Shown: positions 48,584 to 59,097 of the stretch, one piece after another
Layout: each line of letters begins with the position of its first letter
How positions within the stretch are numbered: the stretch's first letter is position 1
NCBI GenBank assembly: GCA_964036275.1
Contig: CAXIWQ010000277.1
Location: 1 to 64,000 of the forward strand
DNA: 64,000 nucleotides
Source: Litoditis marina
Lineage: Eukaryota > Nematoda > Chromadorea > Rhabditida > Rhabditidae
Reading direction: 5' to 3'
Notes under the pieces: model-generated
Database searches by the model: none
What the model saw: only the letters and a program-made list of their open reading frames with translations
What the model was told of the DNA's origin: nothing
Program-made: the position numbers and the translations under genes

Positions 48584-49491
48584 AAATGAGGAATGAATCC
48601 TGGCGACTTGGGAACGCTGGCCAGTGTCCCTAACAGAACTACATACTCAATAATATCGGCTCTGTACAGACGAATCAAAAGATATTTCTTACATGTCACT
48701 GGATCTATGTCTTGGAACATATGCTTTGTTCACCATGCTCAATATGTCAACTGAACGGATCTACCAAATCAAATTCAAAGATGCTATGATATTTTCTGTT
48801 TATGTATTACCGGAACTCCGCCTCGCAACGAAGCGAAGTGATTGAATAAATGAAAAGAATGAATGTTCCGTGCCTACTAATTCCATAAACGCGCGTTCAT
48901 GAAGTTCCCTAAACCAACAACACGTGGAAACGTAAAAACGGGAAAGTTGTGTTTTATCAATTTAATTTTTCTTTAGTATTGTCTCTCATCTGATACTTTC
49001 TTCATTGGTTTACATTGAAGAAACCCAACTTACTCAAAACATGTGAATTTTACGTGAAAACGTGAGAAGTCATTCCGTCCCCCTAACGTGTTATGTTTTG
49101 CGCACCCTTTCGGACCCCTTCAGCATCCTTACGCGGTTTTTTTGTCTTACGATGGTCTGTAAATCGAAATGAACTGGCTAGGTGGCTAGTCCACAAAACG
49201 CCTTTCTCTCTTTATCTTTTACGACAGAACGGATGTACAATTGTTTATGTTTTACGCACAAGATGGAGGAATTTGCAAACGCGAGAAGTTTGTTTTTAGT
49301 TTTTAGTGAAAATTAGTGAAAAGTTGAACCGGAAAGAAAGTTTAGCAGATGAATGTAGTTTTGAGCGAAAAACCGTAACGGGTATTTTTCAAACATCAAA
49401 AAAGGAAGACATTTCATTCGCTCAAATTGGCAAATTGTTCAAGTAACCGGGTGTTTTGTTAACTGAACCGTTTAACGTAAGTAACCAGGTT
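48584..49491. other. Gene-poor stretch
   Basis: It contains the GCGAAGCGAAGT dispersed repeat at about 48776-48856. An AACGTGTTATGTT word is shared between 48208 and 49086, hinting that the surrounding 1.2 kb is an old duplication. No gene. Confidence 0.4.
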
Positions 49492-49718
49492 ACAGCTAAC
49501 CGGTTAGCGGTTAACCATTTTTGGAACCACTTAATAACCAGCACAGTGGAAAGCAAACTACAAAACATTTCATGTGAAAACTTTCTGTTAATGTTGAAAA
49601 ATTGTGGTAGCAGTAGAGAGTTAGATAATGTTATTGTGATAGACCGTACTGAAGTACTATACAATCAAAGAAGATACCCTTTTGTGTTATGTGTGATCTG
49701 AAACCGCATCGAAACGAA
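49492..49718 (+). repeat. Dispersed repeat copy 2, empty site
   Basis: The unfilled partner of 48230-48583, about 1.26 kb downstream and in the same orientation. Confidence 0.85.
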
Positions 49719-50295
49719 GCGACGTGATTGAAACACATAAATAAAATAAGATTGTGAATTTGGAAGGAACTTCGTTCATGGTAACGCATTTCTGTGGCTG
49801 TTGTTATGCGAAGCAACCATGAAATCGTAAGTACTCTAATCAGGTCTTCTCTAAATTTCGTTTTTAGTTCAGGATTTTTATAAACACACGAAATTCAATT
49901 TCTGCGGTAGAAAATGCTTGCGCCAAAAAGAATGTTCCCCACATTAATTAGCCGGCCTTAGCAGCTTTTCGGGTAATCCTAAAAAACTGGAAAAACAACT
50001 TTTCCAGCAGGGGAATTGCGAAAAACGTGGACAGAGACAACACATCCTCGAGAAACCTTCGAATTCTCAGACTGATCGATTCATGTGTGTTATGAGAACG
50101 TGGATTTGAGGAGAAAATTTAAAATATGAGATAAAAATAACAAAAATACAAAAAGTAGCTCACGGTTGGGTGTGTGAAACGTTAAGTGTTCAAATAAGGG
50201 TACCCAAATGTTGGGAAAGCTGATGAATTCGTAACATGTCTAGCTGAAAATTTCCCAATGTTTTCTTTGATATTTTCCCGAACAGTGAAAAAGAC
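49719..50295. other. Spacer upstream of the U6 terminator
   Basis: No coding signal; AT-rich intergenic sequence. Confidence 0.4.
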
Positions 50296-50398
50296 AAAAA
50301 ATTTGGAACGCTTCACGAAATTGCGTGTCATCCTTGCGCAGGGGCCATGCTAATCTTCTCTGTATTGTTCCAATTTTAGTATATGTCTATTGCTAGAC
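50296..50398 (-). ncRNA. U6 spliceosomal snRNA
   Basis: Transcribed leftwards. It carries the conserved ATACTAAAATTGGAACAATA, the ACAGAGA box followed by AGATTAGCATGGCCCCTGCG with the AGC triad, then GGATGACACGCA and GAAGCGTTCC, and ends in a T run at 50301-50296, the Pol III terminator. U6 pairs with U4 and then with U2 and the 5' splice site in the spliceosome core. The 5' end is a short perfect hairpin, GTCTA-GCAA-TAGAC, differing in sequence from the one I know in Caenorhabditis. All key elements are intact, so it looks functional. Confidence 0.97.
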
Positions 50399-50417
50399 AT
50401 TGCAAATGACCGCTCAG

Positions 50418-50480
50418 TTATATAGGCGGCTCTCTAGCTGTGCCGTATTTAGTATAGGTTCATGTATTAGTCGGACCAGA
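50418..50480 (-). promoter_or_regulatory. U6 promoter: TATA box and upstream element
   Basis: On the minus strand CTATATAAC places a TATA box at about -21 to -27 of the U6 start. A 45-bp block at 50436-50480 (-38 to -82) covers the expected place of the proximal sequence element. That block occurs again, unchanged, at 8059-8103. TATA plus PSE is the usual external Pol III promoter of U6. Confidence 0.7.
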
Positions 50481-52291
50481 ACGGGAGAGCAGAGAGGGTG
50501 CAGGCTAAGGGTGTTCGTTTTTCTAAGTTGAACGAGAAAATTAAACCTTCTTAGGAGCATGTTTTCTTGTATTCCAAGTTTAGAGATAGATGTACGTTAT
50601 GTTATCAACTATATAGATTCTTTTGAGTGTTTTTAAGTATTGAAAATGCGAAATTAGAGACAGGAGCCTACAGTATCTACTTGTACGGTGTACACATACA
50701 TTTAGTCTGTCAGCTAAGAATCAGTTAGTAAAACAAATATGGTACTATACTCCTTTACATTCTTACGTGAACTGTTACTGTAACCAGTTAAACGTTCTAA
50801 ATTGGAGTTTTCAATAAAACCACTTTACATAACATTTGATTGCGCTGTGAAAGTGAAATGATGTAAGCTGGATACTATTTCACGAGTCTGAAAACAGACT
50901 GGAAAGTTCAATTTCGAACTGTAGGCGTTCATGTAAGAATGAGAAGGACTATCCACGTGGAGCGCTGGCGTTATTTACGTGTAAAGCCCTATCATCTTAT
51001 CAGTGTTTCAATCGAAAATCTGACCTTTTCATCAAACAAAGCCCTCTTTTTATCAGCCCATCCGGGTGGGCTTTTTATTGGTTTTATGTGTGACGGATCG
51101 CTGACGATTCGGTGTGACATTATGAGATTTATTACCAATTTTACCACACTCTCACCGCTGACCGCGCCCACTTTTGTTCTTTGGGCAAATTCCACATTTA
51201 TCCAGTTAACCGCTTGGTAACCGGTTCTTAACACTTTTTGGAAGAAGTGGGCGGTTCGGCGGTTCGGTTACCAAGATGTTAGGTTACCAAACCTTTTCGA
51301 AACGGGGTAATCGCAACCAGGTAACTTGGTGAACGGTTTCTTTGAAGAAAGTCAAGGTTAAATGAAGCATATTCGCCCACTAAACCGTCTCTTGATGTCT
51401 ATCGTCCACTTGGTATAGCCATAAAACGCAAAGTATGATGTGCGAAACAAGAAGGTGGCAGAACACTGTGAGATACATTGTGTCCAATATATGGTAGAAT
51501 TCAAGAAGAATAAGGTTTATATTAGGCCAGCAGTTCCAAGTACTGTCCTACAAACTTCTCGGGTGAAATCCTCGTTTAAATCTTTCAACACCGTAAAATT
51601 ACATAAATTATATTTTGAGCGCGTAAATTAAATTCTACTCTTTTTTCAATTGTCTTCCTTCAATTCTCCAATCTTTTTAACTAGAGTGCCACATTTCATC
51701 TGTGGAAAGTCACATGTTAAATGTAAATCGCAAACATTTTTTGAACGTTGCATCGAGAACGTAAATCAAATGGATACAATTGGACAACTGTTACGATGAA
51801 CTGAACGTTGCGTTGGTTCGATTATTTATGGTTCGGTCCGAAAAGAATGGCAGAGCCAGCCTGGAGGCCATGTTGCATCCCATTATGTGTAAACTTGGAA
51901 CATTCCTATTGTGTTTTATAGGAAATTGCACATAAAATGCATAAATACCTACAGGTTATATTACAGCTCATAATTTTACCGTTCACTCAGAAAATGTCCG
52001 GAATTTTTACCTGTCAATAAATAGAATGACGTCCATTAATTTGTTCAAATTTAAAAACCGTTCAAATATAAAAACCGCCAACACAGTTTATGTGACTAGT
52101 GATAACGTTGTGAATACTACCACCTACCAGTAAGGTGGCGTTTCTAGAGTATTCTGTTTATATTCCTATTTATATTACAGATATCCCCTCTCTCGCCATA
52201 TCTCTCTCTCTTTCTCTCTAATCGTCTGTACATCTCCCCGCTTGAATTCCACAAGCCACGCCCCCTACAAGAAGCCTGATCGTGACGGCAC
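50481..52291. other. Intergenic stretch between U6 and the collagen promoter
   Basis: No gene is supported. A 93-codon frame at 50939-51220 has no recognised relative and no splice context. GGTTACC-rich sequence occurs at 51205-51330. A CT-rich patch (CTCTCTCTCTTTCTCTC) lies at 52200-52220. Confidence 0.4.
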
Positions 52292-52298
52292 TATAAAA
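52292..52298 (+). promoter_or_regulatory. TATA box of the collagen gene
   Basis: CTATAAAAGAC lies in a GC-richer proximal region about 560 bp before the collagen ATG. That leaves room for a transcript leader that is then removed by splicing at 52849. Nematode cuticle collagen promoters commonly have a TATA box. Confidence 0.55.
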
Positions 52299-52785
52299 GA
52301 CAAGAAGCTGCGGTAATTAGCAAGATACCATCGAAATCACCTTCAAGGCTTATTCCAGCTTCAGTTCTCTCATTTGGAGCTTCTTAGCCTTTCAAGCTAC
52401 TAGTAGTGAACTCATCCTTAGATTGAATAAGTTGTTACAGTTCTAGCTATTCTACCCAAACGATTTAGAACCCCAAGCTAGCAACTGATATTCAGCAAAC
52501 AAAGAACAATGCGGAAAACCTTACTTTAATGTTCTACTCTTTCTGTAATAGTTTTTCTATGGTTCTGACGGAGAGTTATTGAACTTTCGTCATTATTCTT
52601 AATACGCCGCCCACAAACCAGGGTAAGTGATTTCGAGCTAGATTTACTAACTTGACACCAACGTACTTCTTGTTCTCTACTCTACTTATCTCCGCCCACT
52701 TCATAGGCTGACCTAACGCGCTCCTTTCATGCACCCCGAATCACATTAGCTCCTTATATTTTGAGTATTTAACTACTTAACCAGA

Positions 52786-52849
52786 CATTGCGTACCTCTC
52801 AACCTACCGTAATCCACATTGCGTAACTCCCAACATACCGTATTCCAGA
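52786..52849 (+). promoter_or_regulatory. 31-bp tandem duplication ending in the splice acceptor
   Basis: Two adjacent 31-bp units, each beginning CATTGCGTA and ending CCGTA(A/T)TCCA, at 52786-52816 and 52817-52847. The second is completed by AG to give TTCCAG at 52849, directly before the collagen ATG. This is a likely trans- or cis-splice acceptor; the first copy lacks AG. Confidence 0.6.
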
Positions 52850-52987
52850 ATGGTGAAGGGCATCGTTTCTTTCGGAGTCGTCTGTGGAATGGCCAGCGTG
52901 GTCGCCTGTCTTTGGGCGGGAATCGTCATCATGAATGACATCAACAAAATGTACGATGACGTCATGGGAGAGCTCGGCGGATTCAGA
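52850..52987 (+). CDS. Nematode cuticle collagen, exon 1 (Col_cuticle_N domain)
   Basis: The ATG follows an acceptor by one base. The exon has 46 codons and ends AGA|GTGAGT. The peptide has a hydrophobic segment (residues about 5-28, VVCGMASVVACLWAGIVIM) and then NDINKMYDDVMGELGGFR. This is the layout of the nematode cuticle collagen N-terminal domain: a signal/membrane segment followed by a conserved Asn-Asp-Ile...Tyr...Met...Phe stretch. The Gly-X-Y part must be in later exons, which are not in the window. The product would be secreted by the hypodermis into the cuticle. The first intron region is occupied from 53175 by a 10.8-kb mobile element, so the gene has either a very large intron or is broken. 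Confidence 0.9.
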
Positions 52988-53168
52988 GTGAGTCACGACC
53001 CAGCTAAATAAGGGACCACAGTATCACTAAAAAAATTGACACAGCTGAATAAGGGACCACAGTATCACTTAGCCTTGGAGCAGATTAACATCTCTTGCTA
53101 CGGAACTCATGAAATGCTCCGTCTTAATATTTACCAACTTACCCTTGAGAACATTTCGAAGCAGTGGC

Positions 53169-53174
53169 CGTGTG
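53169..53174 (+). repeat. Target-site duplication, left (CGTGTG)
   Basis: CGTGTG here and at 63964-63969 exactly flank the palindromic element. The two perfect 6-bp copies define its boundaries. Confidence 0.9.
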
Positions 53175-53334
53175 AGTAGTGGATATGCCCCCGTTTTACA
53201 TTATGACGCGAGCGGTCGGCAGCCGCGCGCGTTGCGGTTCGCCGCCTGTGAGGTCCGCCGCCTGGTAGGCCCGCCGCCTGGTAGCCGGCTGGCCACCCCG
53301 CCACCAGGCTGGCATGATGCCAGCTCCCGAGACT

Positions 53335-53640
53335 ACAAAACTACAAAGTTCAAAATTTCAAAAGTTCAAAATGTTCAGAATTCAAATGTTCAGAATTCGA
53401 ATGTTCAAATGTTCAGAATTTAATTGTTCAAAAGTTAATATCGTGGCCACCCCAAAATTCAAATCTCGCCCCCAAGACCTCAGCTGACCTGAGCTGTCAC
53501 GAAAAAGCCACCATACTCAAAATACCAACACTAACATTTCAAAAGTTCAAAATGTTCAGAATTCAAATGTTCAGAACTTCAAAAGTTCAGAATTCAAAAG
53601 TTCAAAACTGAAAAAGGTCACAATTTCAAATGCTCATATT
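53335..53640 (+). repeat. Subterminal TTCAGAATTCAAATG-type repeats
   Basis: Irregular tandem copies of 10-14 bp units such as GTTCAGAATTCAAAT and TTCAAAAGTTCAAAAT, in two patches (53335-53430 and 53535-53640) separated by a segment with GACCTCAGCTGA. Mirrored at 63470-63800. Such subterminal arrays can be integrase or transposase binding sites; that role is inferred. Confidence 0.75.
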
Positions 53641-54642
53641 TGAAAGAAATCAAAGGTTCACAACCTCCTCTAGTTGTGCGACCACCAGAAAAGTTTTTTC
53701 AATCAATACCTGCCACCACCTCCTATGAGGTGCGATGTTAGCCAAGTTTAGTCACGCGAGCACAATAGAAGCCGCCGACACAGTAACAAGGCTTTACATC
53801 AAAGGAGCCGCAACAGACGCAGTCATGTCCGAAGAGTCGAGAAGAGGTTTGAAATAGTAACCAGATGTTTTTCACTACTTGCAGAGTAACCAACTATTTC
53901 GCAATAGTTCCGAATACATTCCTCGAGTGTGTGGTTACAAGGGTAGGGGAGCGGAAGACCCCAAAATGTCTGACCAACCAATCGATACTAACCAATCGCC
54001 ATGCTTAAAACGTCTAACCAATCGATATTAACCATCTTTCTCGCAGTGCCTAAAATGTATAACCAATCGATAATGTGTATTGTTTCGCGTTTGAGAGTGT
54101 GCTAGGCGGGGGCCTCCAGGTGGTCGGGATATGTGACAAGCATTACCAAATTAACCCAAATCTCACAGTTTAGCCGTGTTTTTCGAACAAGGCGGTGCTG
54201 GTGCCAGCACAATAATGTGGTGCAAGGCTACCTATTTTTCAGAATAAGTCGATAAGTTAACCTCGCTATATTCCAATCAATAACGTCACGTGACCACTTT
54301 ACGGACACCGCATTTATCCAGAAAACGTTCCGTTGTAGTCAGCATCTCATCTTCGCTCAATGATCTTTACCAGCGGTCAACATTTGACATCCTAATATAT
54401 TTTGTTTAATTGTCGACAAGGTTGTTTCCTTGGAATTCAAATGTGCATTTGCTATTTTTAACACTACGTGTCAGTTTGGTGAAGAACCCCATATTTCCCC
54501 TGCACGCTCTGGATTACGTTAACAACTGCACTTAGGTACATGTGCGCAAGTGTTCATAGTTTTTCCAAATGTATAGTTAATACTGCAAAGAATCGGGAGT
54601 AATTATTCATCTTCTCACATCACACAAAAATCAAGTAAAAGG

Positions 54643-55281
54643 TTACAAATTCCACAGTTTTACATATAAACGTTTCATTCCGCTGCCTCGCTGACGGCGG
54701 CTTCTGCTCTGGGGTGTTTCAGAGGCGGGGGTCAGGTCGTCTTTCACATGTTCCGTTTCCTTCATTTGTGGAGGTGTTTTCTCCATCCTTTTCGCGGACC
54801 GCGACTGGGTTGGCTTTCCCTCTATTTTTCTTTTGTGCGACGTTTTTCTCATTTTCAGCACAGTTCCAAGGCTCTTCACGTGCTCCAGCAGCTCGTTGTA
54901 TCCGTGGGGTACCTCATTACTCCGACCGAATGCATAGTCTAGGTAGTCGTTCACGACCGAGTTCGGGACAATTTGTCCATTTATGATCATCTCGAATCGC
55001 TCATGATGTCGCACACTCTCCAAAATACTCCGAAGCGGGTCACTGCTTCTCGGTGTGCCGTAGTCGTTCTTAGGTGCGGGGTTCTGCTCGATGGGTGTAG
55101 AAGGCTTGAAGTTGATAGATTCCTTGTAGTTTTTGAGTCGTGCCATCAGATCCTCGAAGAGTGCTGCCTTTTCGTGATCATTGAGCGATGTACTTTTCAA
55201 CACGGCGGTCATCTTTGCTTTGTGTGAGGCTATATTGCTTTCTTTCTCATCTAGAGGCACCCGTTTGAAGTTGTGGTTCAT
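54643..55281 (-). CDS. Element ORF 2, 212 aa, left arm (intact)
   Basis: Minus strand. The ATG overlaps the stop of ORF 1 as ATGA. The N-terminal half (residues 1-75) is charged and helical in composition (HEKAALFEDLMARLKNYKES). A middle domain at about 85-145 carries MIINGQIVPNSVVNDYLDYA and then GYNELLEHVKSLG. The C-terminal 65 residues are basic and low in complexity (SRRQRGSGMKRLY), like a nucleic-acid-binding tail. This layout resembles small proteins found next to the pX-like gene in Maverick/adintovirus-like elements of animals; that is from memory and unproven. A truncated copy lies in the right arm. Confidence 0.65.
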   Translation of the reverse strand: MNHNFKRVPLDEKESNIASHKAKMTAVLKSTSLNDHEKAALFEDLMARLKNYKESINFKPSTPIEQNPAPKNDYGTPRSSDPLRSILESVRHHERFEMIINGQIVPNSVVNDYLDYAFGRSNEVPHGYNELLEHVKSLGTVLKMRKTSHKRKIEGKPTQSRSAKRMEKTPPQMKETEHVKDDLTPASETPQSRSRRQRGSGMKRLYVKLWNL

Positions 55282-55580
55282 AGTCCTGCAACTGCGAGAG
55301 CCGGTAAAACGATTGCAGAAAGATGGCTGGCGTCGAGCTTGCTCAGAAGATCTCTGGCACGTGCTGGAGAACGCTCTCTAGATAGTGTATACAATAGCGG
55401 AAGCTTAGGTTTTAACAATTTCTGCTCTTGAGCTGTTAGAAACACTTTTGTGTTTTCTAATAAATTGTAAACAATCTCAACTAGAATGCCAATCTCTTGG
55501 ACAGAGGCTGTTATAAGGGGATCTGTATTTTGAGAGCACTGTGACAAAAATGAAGCGTGGTTGCGTATACGACTGGTCAT
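55278..55580 (-). CDS. Element ORF 1, 100 aa, pX/minor-capsid-like (left arm only)
   Basis: Minus strand, ATG at 55580. The protein has a helical Leu-rich core, then a basic linker (LTAQEQKLLKPKLPLLYTLS) and ends with a short hydrophobic tail (SAIVLPALAVAGL). A basic segment before a hydrophobic C-terminus is typical of the small pX-type minor-capsid proteins of adintovirus/Maverick-like elements and of related dispersed ORFs in animal genomes. The stop overlaps the next ATG by four bases (ATGA). A TATA box lies about 30 bp upstream of the ATG. The right arm has lost this ORF by a deletion of about 0.5 kb. The call rests on layout, not on a search. Confidence 0.55.
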   Translation of the reverse strand: MTSRIRNHASFLSQCSQNTDPLITASVQEIGILVEIVYNLLENTKVFLTAQEQKLLKPKLPLLYTLSRERSPARARDLLSKLDASHLSAIVLPALAVAGL

Positions 55581-55607
55581 AACACGTGCACGTCTACAAA
55601 TGACACA

Positions 55608-55653
55608 TTTTTATACTTATGATGCACATTTCAGAACTTTCGCGGTCAATTTA
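55608..55653 (-). promoter_or_regulatory. Promoter of the ORF 1-ORF 2 cassette
   Basis: On the minus strand GTATAAAAATG gives a TATA box at 55615-55608, about 28 bp before the ORF 1 ATG. Just upstream is a block TTGACCGCGAAAGTTCTGAA. A similar block (GATCCCGAAAGTTCTAGAAT) recurs at 56056-56089. Right-arm counterparts lie near 61511-61545 and 61946-61980. A shared element control motif is inferred. Confidence 0.5.
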
Positions 55654-56492
55654 AAACAGTGTAGGCACACTTGAGCAGATGTTATTAATTTTGTATTATT
55701 TTCCAGTAATATACAATGTTTAACACTCACGTCTGATGATGGTATGTGCACACATTTGTTTGTTCTTCACACCTTGGCTGTATACGTTCCGTCCTATGTT
55801 ACGTATAAGGCTTTCAAAACTATATTCATCAGCGCTCTAACCGCACAGATAGTATGTAGTGTATGGATACGTTTGAGACGTGTATATGTTCCAAGTAGGT
55901 ACGGGGCATCTGCGAGCGTACAAACATTTTCTCTTTTTTACACAAATGTTCCCGTTGATCAGAGTTTGTTTTGGGGGTGTGGGTACGTACACGTTTTTTT
56001 CTAGTAGTTTTACCCCTTTCTCCAACTTTGGGCAACCAAACTCAAACATACTATTGCGCATTCTAGAACTTTCGGGATCTAATTCAAACATTGTGCACTT
56101 TCAGTACAGCATAATATCAACGTTCAGTAATTAACACATCAGACCGCGGTTTTGGCAGTTGACCATGGGCATCTAGACATATTGTATGTGTACGTATACT
56201 GTATTTGTGTTGCTTGGTACATCATATCCTCCTACATTTATTGTTACGGACAAAACAAACACTCCCTGCGTTGGGTATCTGACATATATAGGGGGGAACA
56301 TATGTTTGGGTAAAATATAGTTGGAGGTGTGTACTGCAATTTGAAAACGGATCTTTCCATTTTACCACTAGTATGAGGTCGCTATTGGACTCTAAAAGTG
56401 TTCTTCAAATACACATCATCCATTCCCATATACTAGACGGTGTAATTTCACAACTACACATGACCGAATATGAAACATTCAGGGCGCAATCG

Positions 56493-56723
56493 TTAGGGTG
56501 CTTTATTAACAGCACATAACTCGAGATTGTTCCCGAAGTCTGGTTTTGATTCGAACAAGCTATAAAACTCCTGAACAGATACTTTCTGGCTCGGCGCACA
56601 TGCGTTCAGTAGGGTACAATCAGCAACCAGTTCCAGGATTGCTTCAATGACATCAACGTTTTGACCACTGGTGAAGCTTTGTTCCAAATATTGGGTGCTA
56701 ATATCATCAGAGTCTTGATACAT
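56493..56723 (-). CDS. Element ORF 3, 76 aa, left-arm copy
   Basis: An acidic small protein (MYQDSDDISTQYLEQSFTSG, then VDVIEAILELVADCTLLNAC). The same frame is kept open in the right arm (60886-61116) with a single visible residue change (Ser to Thr near residue 59). Conservation of the frame in both arms suggests coding use or recent homogenisation. No family recognised. Confidence 0.5.
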   Translation of the reverse strand: MYQDSDDISTQYLEQSFTSGQNVDVIEAILELVADCTLLNACAPSQKVSVQEFYSLFESKPDFGNNLELCAVNKAP

Positions 56724-57120
56724 GCTCTTCTCGGAAAAATATTACACACGTGTTTGACCGTCTGTGAACTAGGTAAACGTACCACCTTTTGAATAATATA
56801 GATTGGGTAGCACTGGTATGAGGATCCTCTTAGCCTGAACCACAGAGCTATCCTACTTCCAAAACTGAATTTCACAGATAAGTGTTCCAAATGCTTAAAT
56901 AAGTATGTTTTCTTTACCACAAGCTGTTTTTGTATGCGTTTTACAGCTGGCGCCGGGTACATTTTTAAGGCACATGAAATACATATAAACCTGTGTCTAA
57001 TTGTCAAAATAACTGAAGGATACAAACCTATAAACGTTTTCAGAAGAAAAGACATGCGATTCCGCTTCGCGGGGGTTAAAATACAAAAAACAAACTAAAC
57101 AACTCTTTTCTTCCAACATC

Positions 57121-57712
57121 AACCCACTAGGCATGGAGGACTCACGAAAGTGAGTTTGAGATGGCTTTTCGTTTTTTTTTTTTAAAGGATGTCTGCGTCT
57201 CGGCACCCTCGCTCGCTGAGAATCGGCGACGGATTGGCGACACACTTAAAAGTCGGTTGTGAATTCGGCAATATTGCCTTGAAAGTAACAAAAGTGCATA
57301 GACGCGGCGTGAAGTCCGAATAGGATTGTGGTGCAGGCCAAACGGTTGTTACCTGGTCACATGATCTTGAAATGAATAGCAACCAATTGTGAATAGACTT
57401 GTTGTTCGGAAAATTGCAAACCGGAAAATAACGCTGTTCCACTCAAACATGACATTTACAGCTTTGAGCCATTTTTTGTACGGTACTGTGATTACAAACT
57501 GCGCGTACACACGTGCACACGGCCTAAAATTTGCCGAAATTAACTATTTTAGTTTTAGTACGTACAAAATTTCAAAGAAATTGCACAAATAGTCATGATG
57601 CGCGGAAAAGAGACACGCGCCGACATTGATGAAGTCAATAAGAATATGTTAAAAGAATAGAAAAGGCGTCTCAAACTCACTCGCGTGAGTCCTCGGTGCC
57701 TAATGAGTTGGG
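57121..57712. repeat. Inner 590-bp inverted-repeat element, left arm
   Basis: Ends are inverted over about 50 bp: CTAGGCATGGAGGACTCACG at the left and CGTGAGTCCTCGGTGCCTAA at the right. Each end also holds the palindromic ACTCACGNNAGTGAGT. The interior has no recognised gene. It is present in both arms (right copy 59883-60484), so it was there before the arms formed. Confidence 0.75.
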
Positions 57713-58097
57713 GTGGGAAGTGAAGAGAAGTTATTTTTTTTCTCTTTTTTTCTGTGTTTTCATCTCTGCAGAACGGACTAACACGGTTTATTTTTCGATA
57801 GTGTGCTTAAAACGCGCGTAAACCAACACTCACCGCATACTTTTCGGGGGTTTTGACTGTTTATGTAAATGGTTAGGCTACAACGACATGTTCAACTCAT
57901 GGGTTTACACCGATTCGGTAATGATACTGTTTATGTTAGCTTCTGTTGTGCGCTTGGCCGCCGTATATTGCACCATTGTTATACGCCTAAGCACACATCT
58001 CCCATCAGGGCGTCTATTGTAGGGGCGAGGCTACAGTAGCCTTCGCAGCAAATAACTGACTTACACAAAATTCTACTGGGGTCATCTAGATGTCTGG

Positions 58098-58313
58098 TTG
58101 CATTGGGTGGCATTACAGTTTGGCGTCATGAGAATCAGAAAGCTGACCCATGGTTATATTTTCGAAAATGTGGATGATCACATTATTAAAAGGTTTTATC
58201 ACATATTGAAACAATATTCGTTGATTAAAGATTACAATTCTCTTAGAACCAATACAACACGCGGGTCATCAACTACACAGGAAAGGAACCTCGTCTCTTT
58301 CTTGTTGTTGTGA
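58098..58313 (+). CDS. Central ORF, 71 aa, unrecognised
   Basis: Lies in the unique centre of the palindromic element. The peptide has a plausible globular stretch (KLTHGYIFENVDDHIIKRFY, then HILKQYSLIKDYNSLRT). No TATA box or splice partners are clear. It may be part of a longer spliced gene. Family unknown. Confidence 0.35.
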   Translation: MHWVALQFGVMRIRKLTHGYIFENVDDHIIKRFYHILKQYSLIKDYNSLRTNTTRGSSTTQERNLVSFLLL

Positions 58314-58432
58314 AATACAAGAATTATCTTTTTTGCCTTATTCTTCTCAGTGAGCGGGGGTGACTATCTGCGTAGGTGATGCAGAACGCTACCAGTGTGA
58401 AAACCTAGCGCAACTGATGGATAATATCCGAT

Positions 58433-58775
58433 TCAAAACTCAGGCAGACGATCGGCTAAAAATGCAATAGGAGGGATCATATTCGGAAATCTGACGAGCT
58501 TTTCAGGACTCGGATATATAAAACCGGTCCACTCCGGCAGTGGAGAACCTGATCGTTCCGGTGAGTCGACCACATCACTCTCAGCAACAAGATCCGGAAG
58601 AACCTCCCTGAATTGCATAATGTGTTAGAATATCATGGCGGCCTGCGGTTGCATACCTCGTTGCTAACATATAAATACGTTTAAAACATACTTCGGGGAG
58701 GTGTTCCGTCACATATCGTGCAGTATTTTTGCCCAACGGAACACGCCATTCTGTGGGTTCTCTCCTCTTCACAGT
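58433..58775 (-). CDS. Central spliced gene, 3' exons
   Basis: Two minus-strand exons, 58775-58657 and 58607-58433, join in phase across a 49-bp intron (GTATGC...TTCAG), typical of nematode intron length. They encode about 97 residues, including REPTEWRVPLGKN, YVTEHLPEVCF and, after the junction, REVLPDLVAESDVVDSPERS, ending PPIAFLADRLPEF and stop. Splicing inside the element's only unique region suggests a gene expressed in the host nucleus. No family recognised. Confidence 0.5.
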
Positions 58776-59097
58776 CTTCTACGTCTGAAATCCGGAGACA
58801 TTAAGGAAAATGATGATTTGTATTGTTTTTTAAAACCTTAAGACAACTGAAACTCTAAATAATTTAGCTCAACTTGACCAATATAAAGAATATATAATTT
58901 AAAAAAAGTTGAACCAAAACGTGAATTCAAAAGGACGATGAAAACAAATGTTCAAAAAGCACCGCTGCATATAAAAATTGTGGATACAAGAGATCAAGAA
59001 GGGTTGGTTAGAAAATATACTGCTACTAAATTAAAGGTTTACTAGCGGAATATAGATAGATTATTACAGTTTTGATTGATATATACAGTCGTCATAC

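Larger units (their letters stand above)
53175..57986 (+). repeat. Left arm of the palindromic element
   Basis: Inverted partner of 59613-63963. Identity is high, but there are many substitutions and small indels, so the arms diverged after duplication and are not a simple assembly mirror. The inner end lies at about 57985, after TTGTTATACG. Confidence 0.9.

Noticed and set aside
55744..56004. 86-codon plus-strand ORF in the left arm, with a 129-codon counterpart in the right arm
   Set aside because: The reading is kept in both arms, but the left one is cut short, it overlaps control-like sequence and the minus strand is also partly open; I cannot tell it from a shadow.
56606..57055. 149-codon minus-strand ORF in the left arm
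   Set aside because: The matching frame in the right arm is interrupted by a stop, so coding is unlikely.
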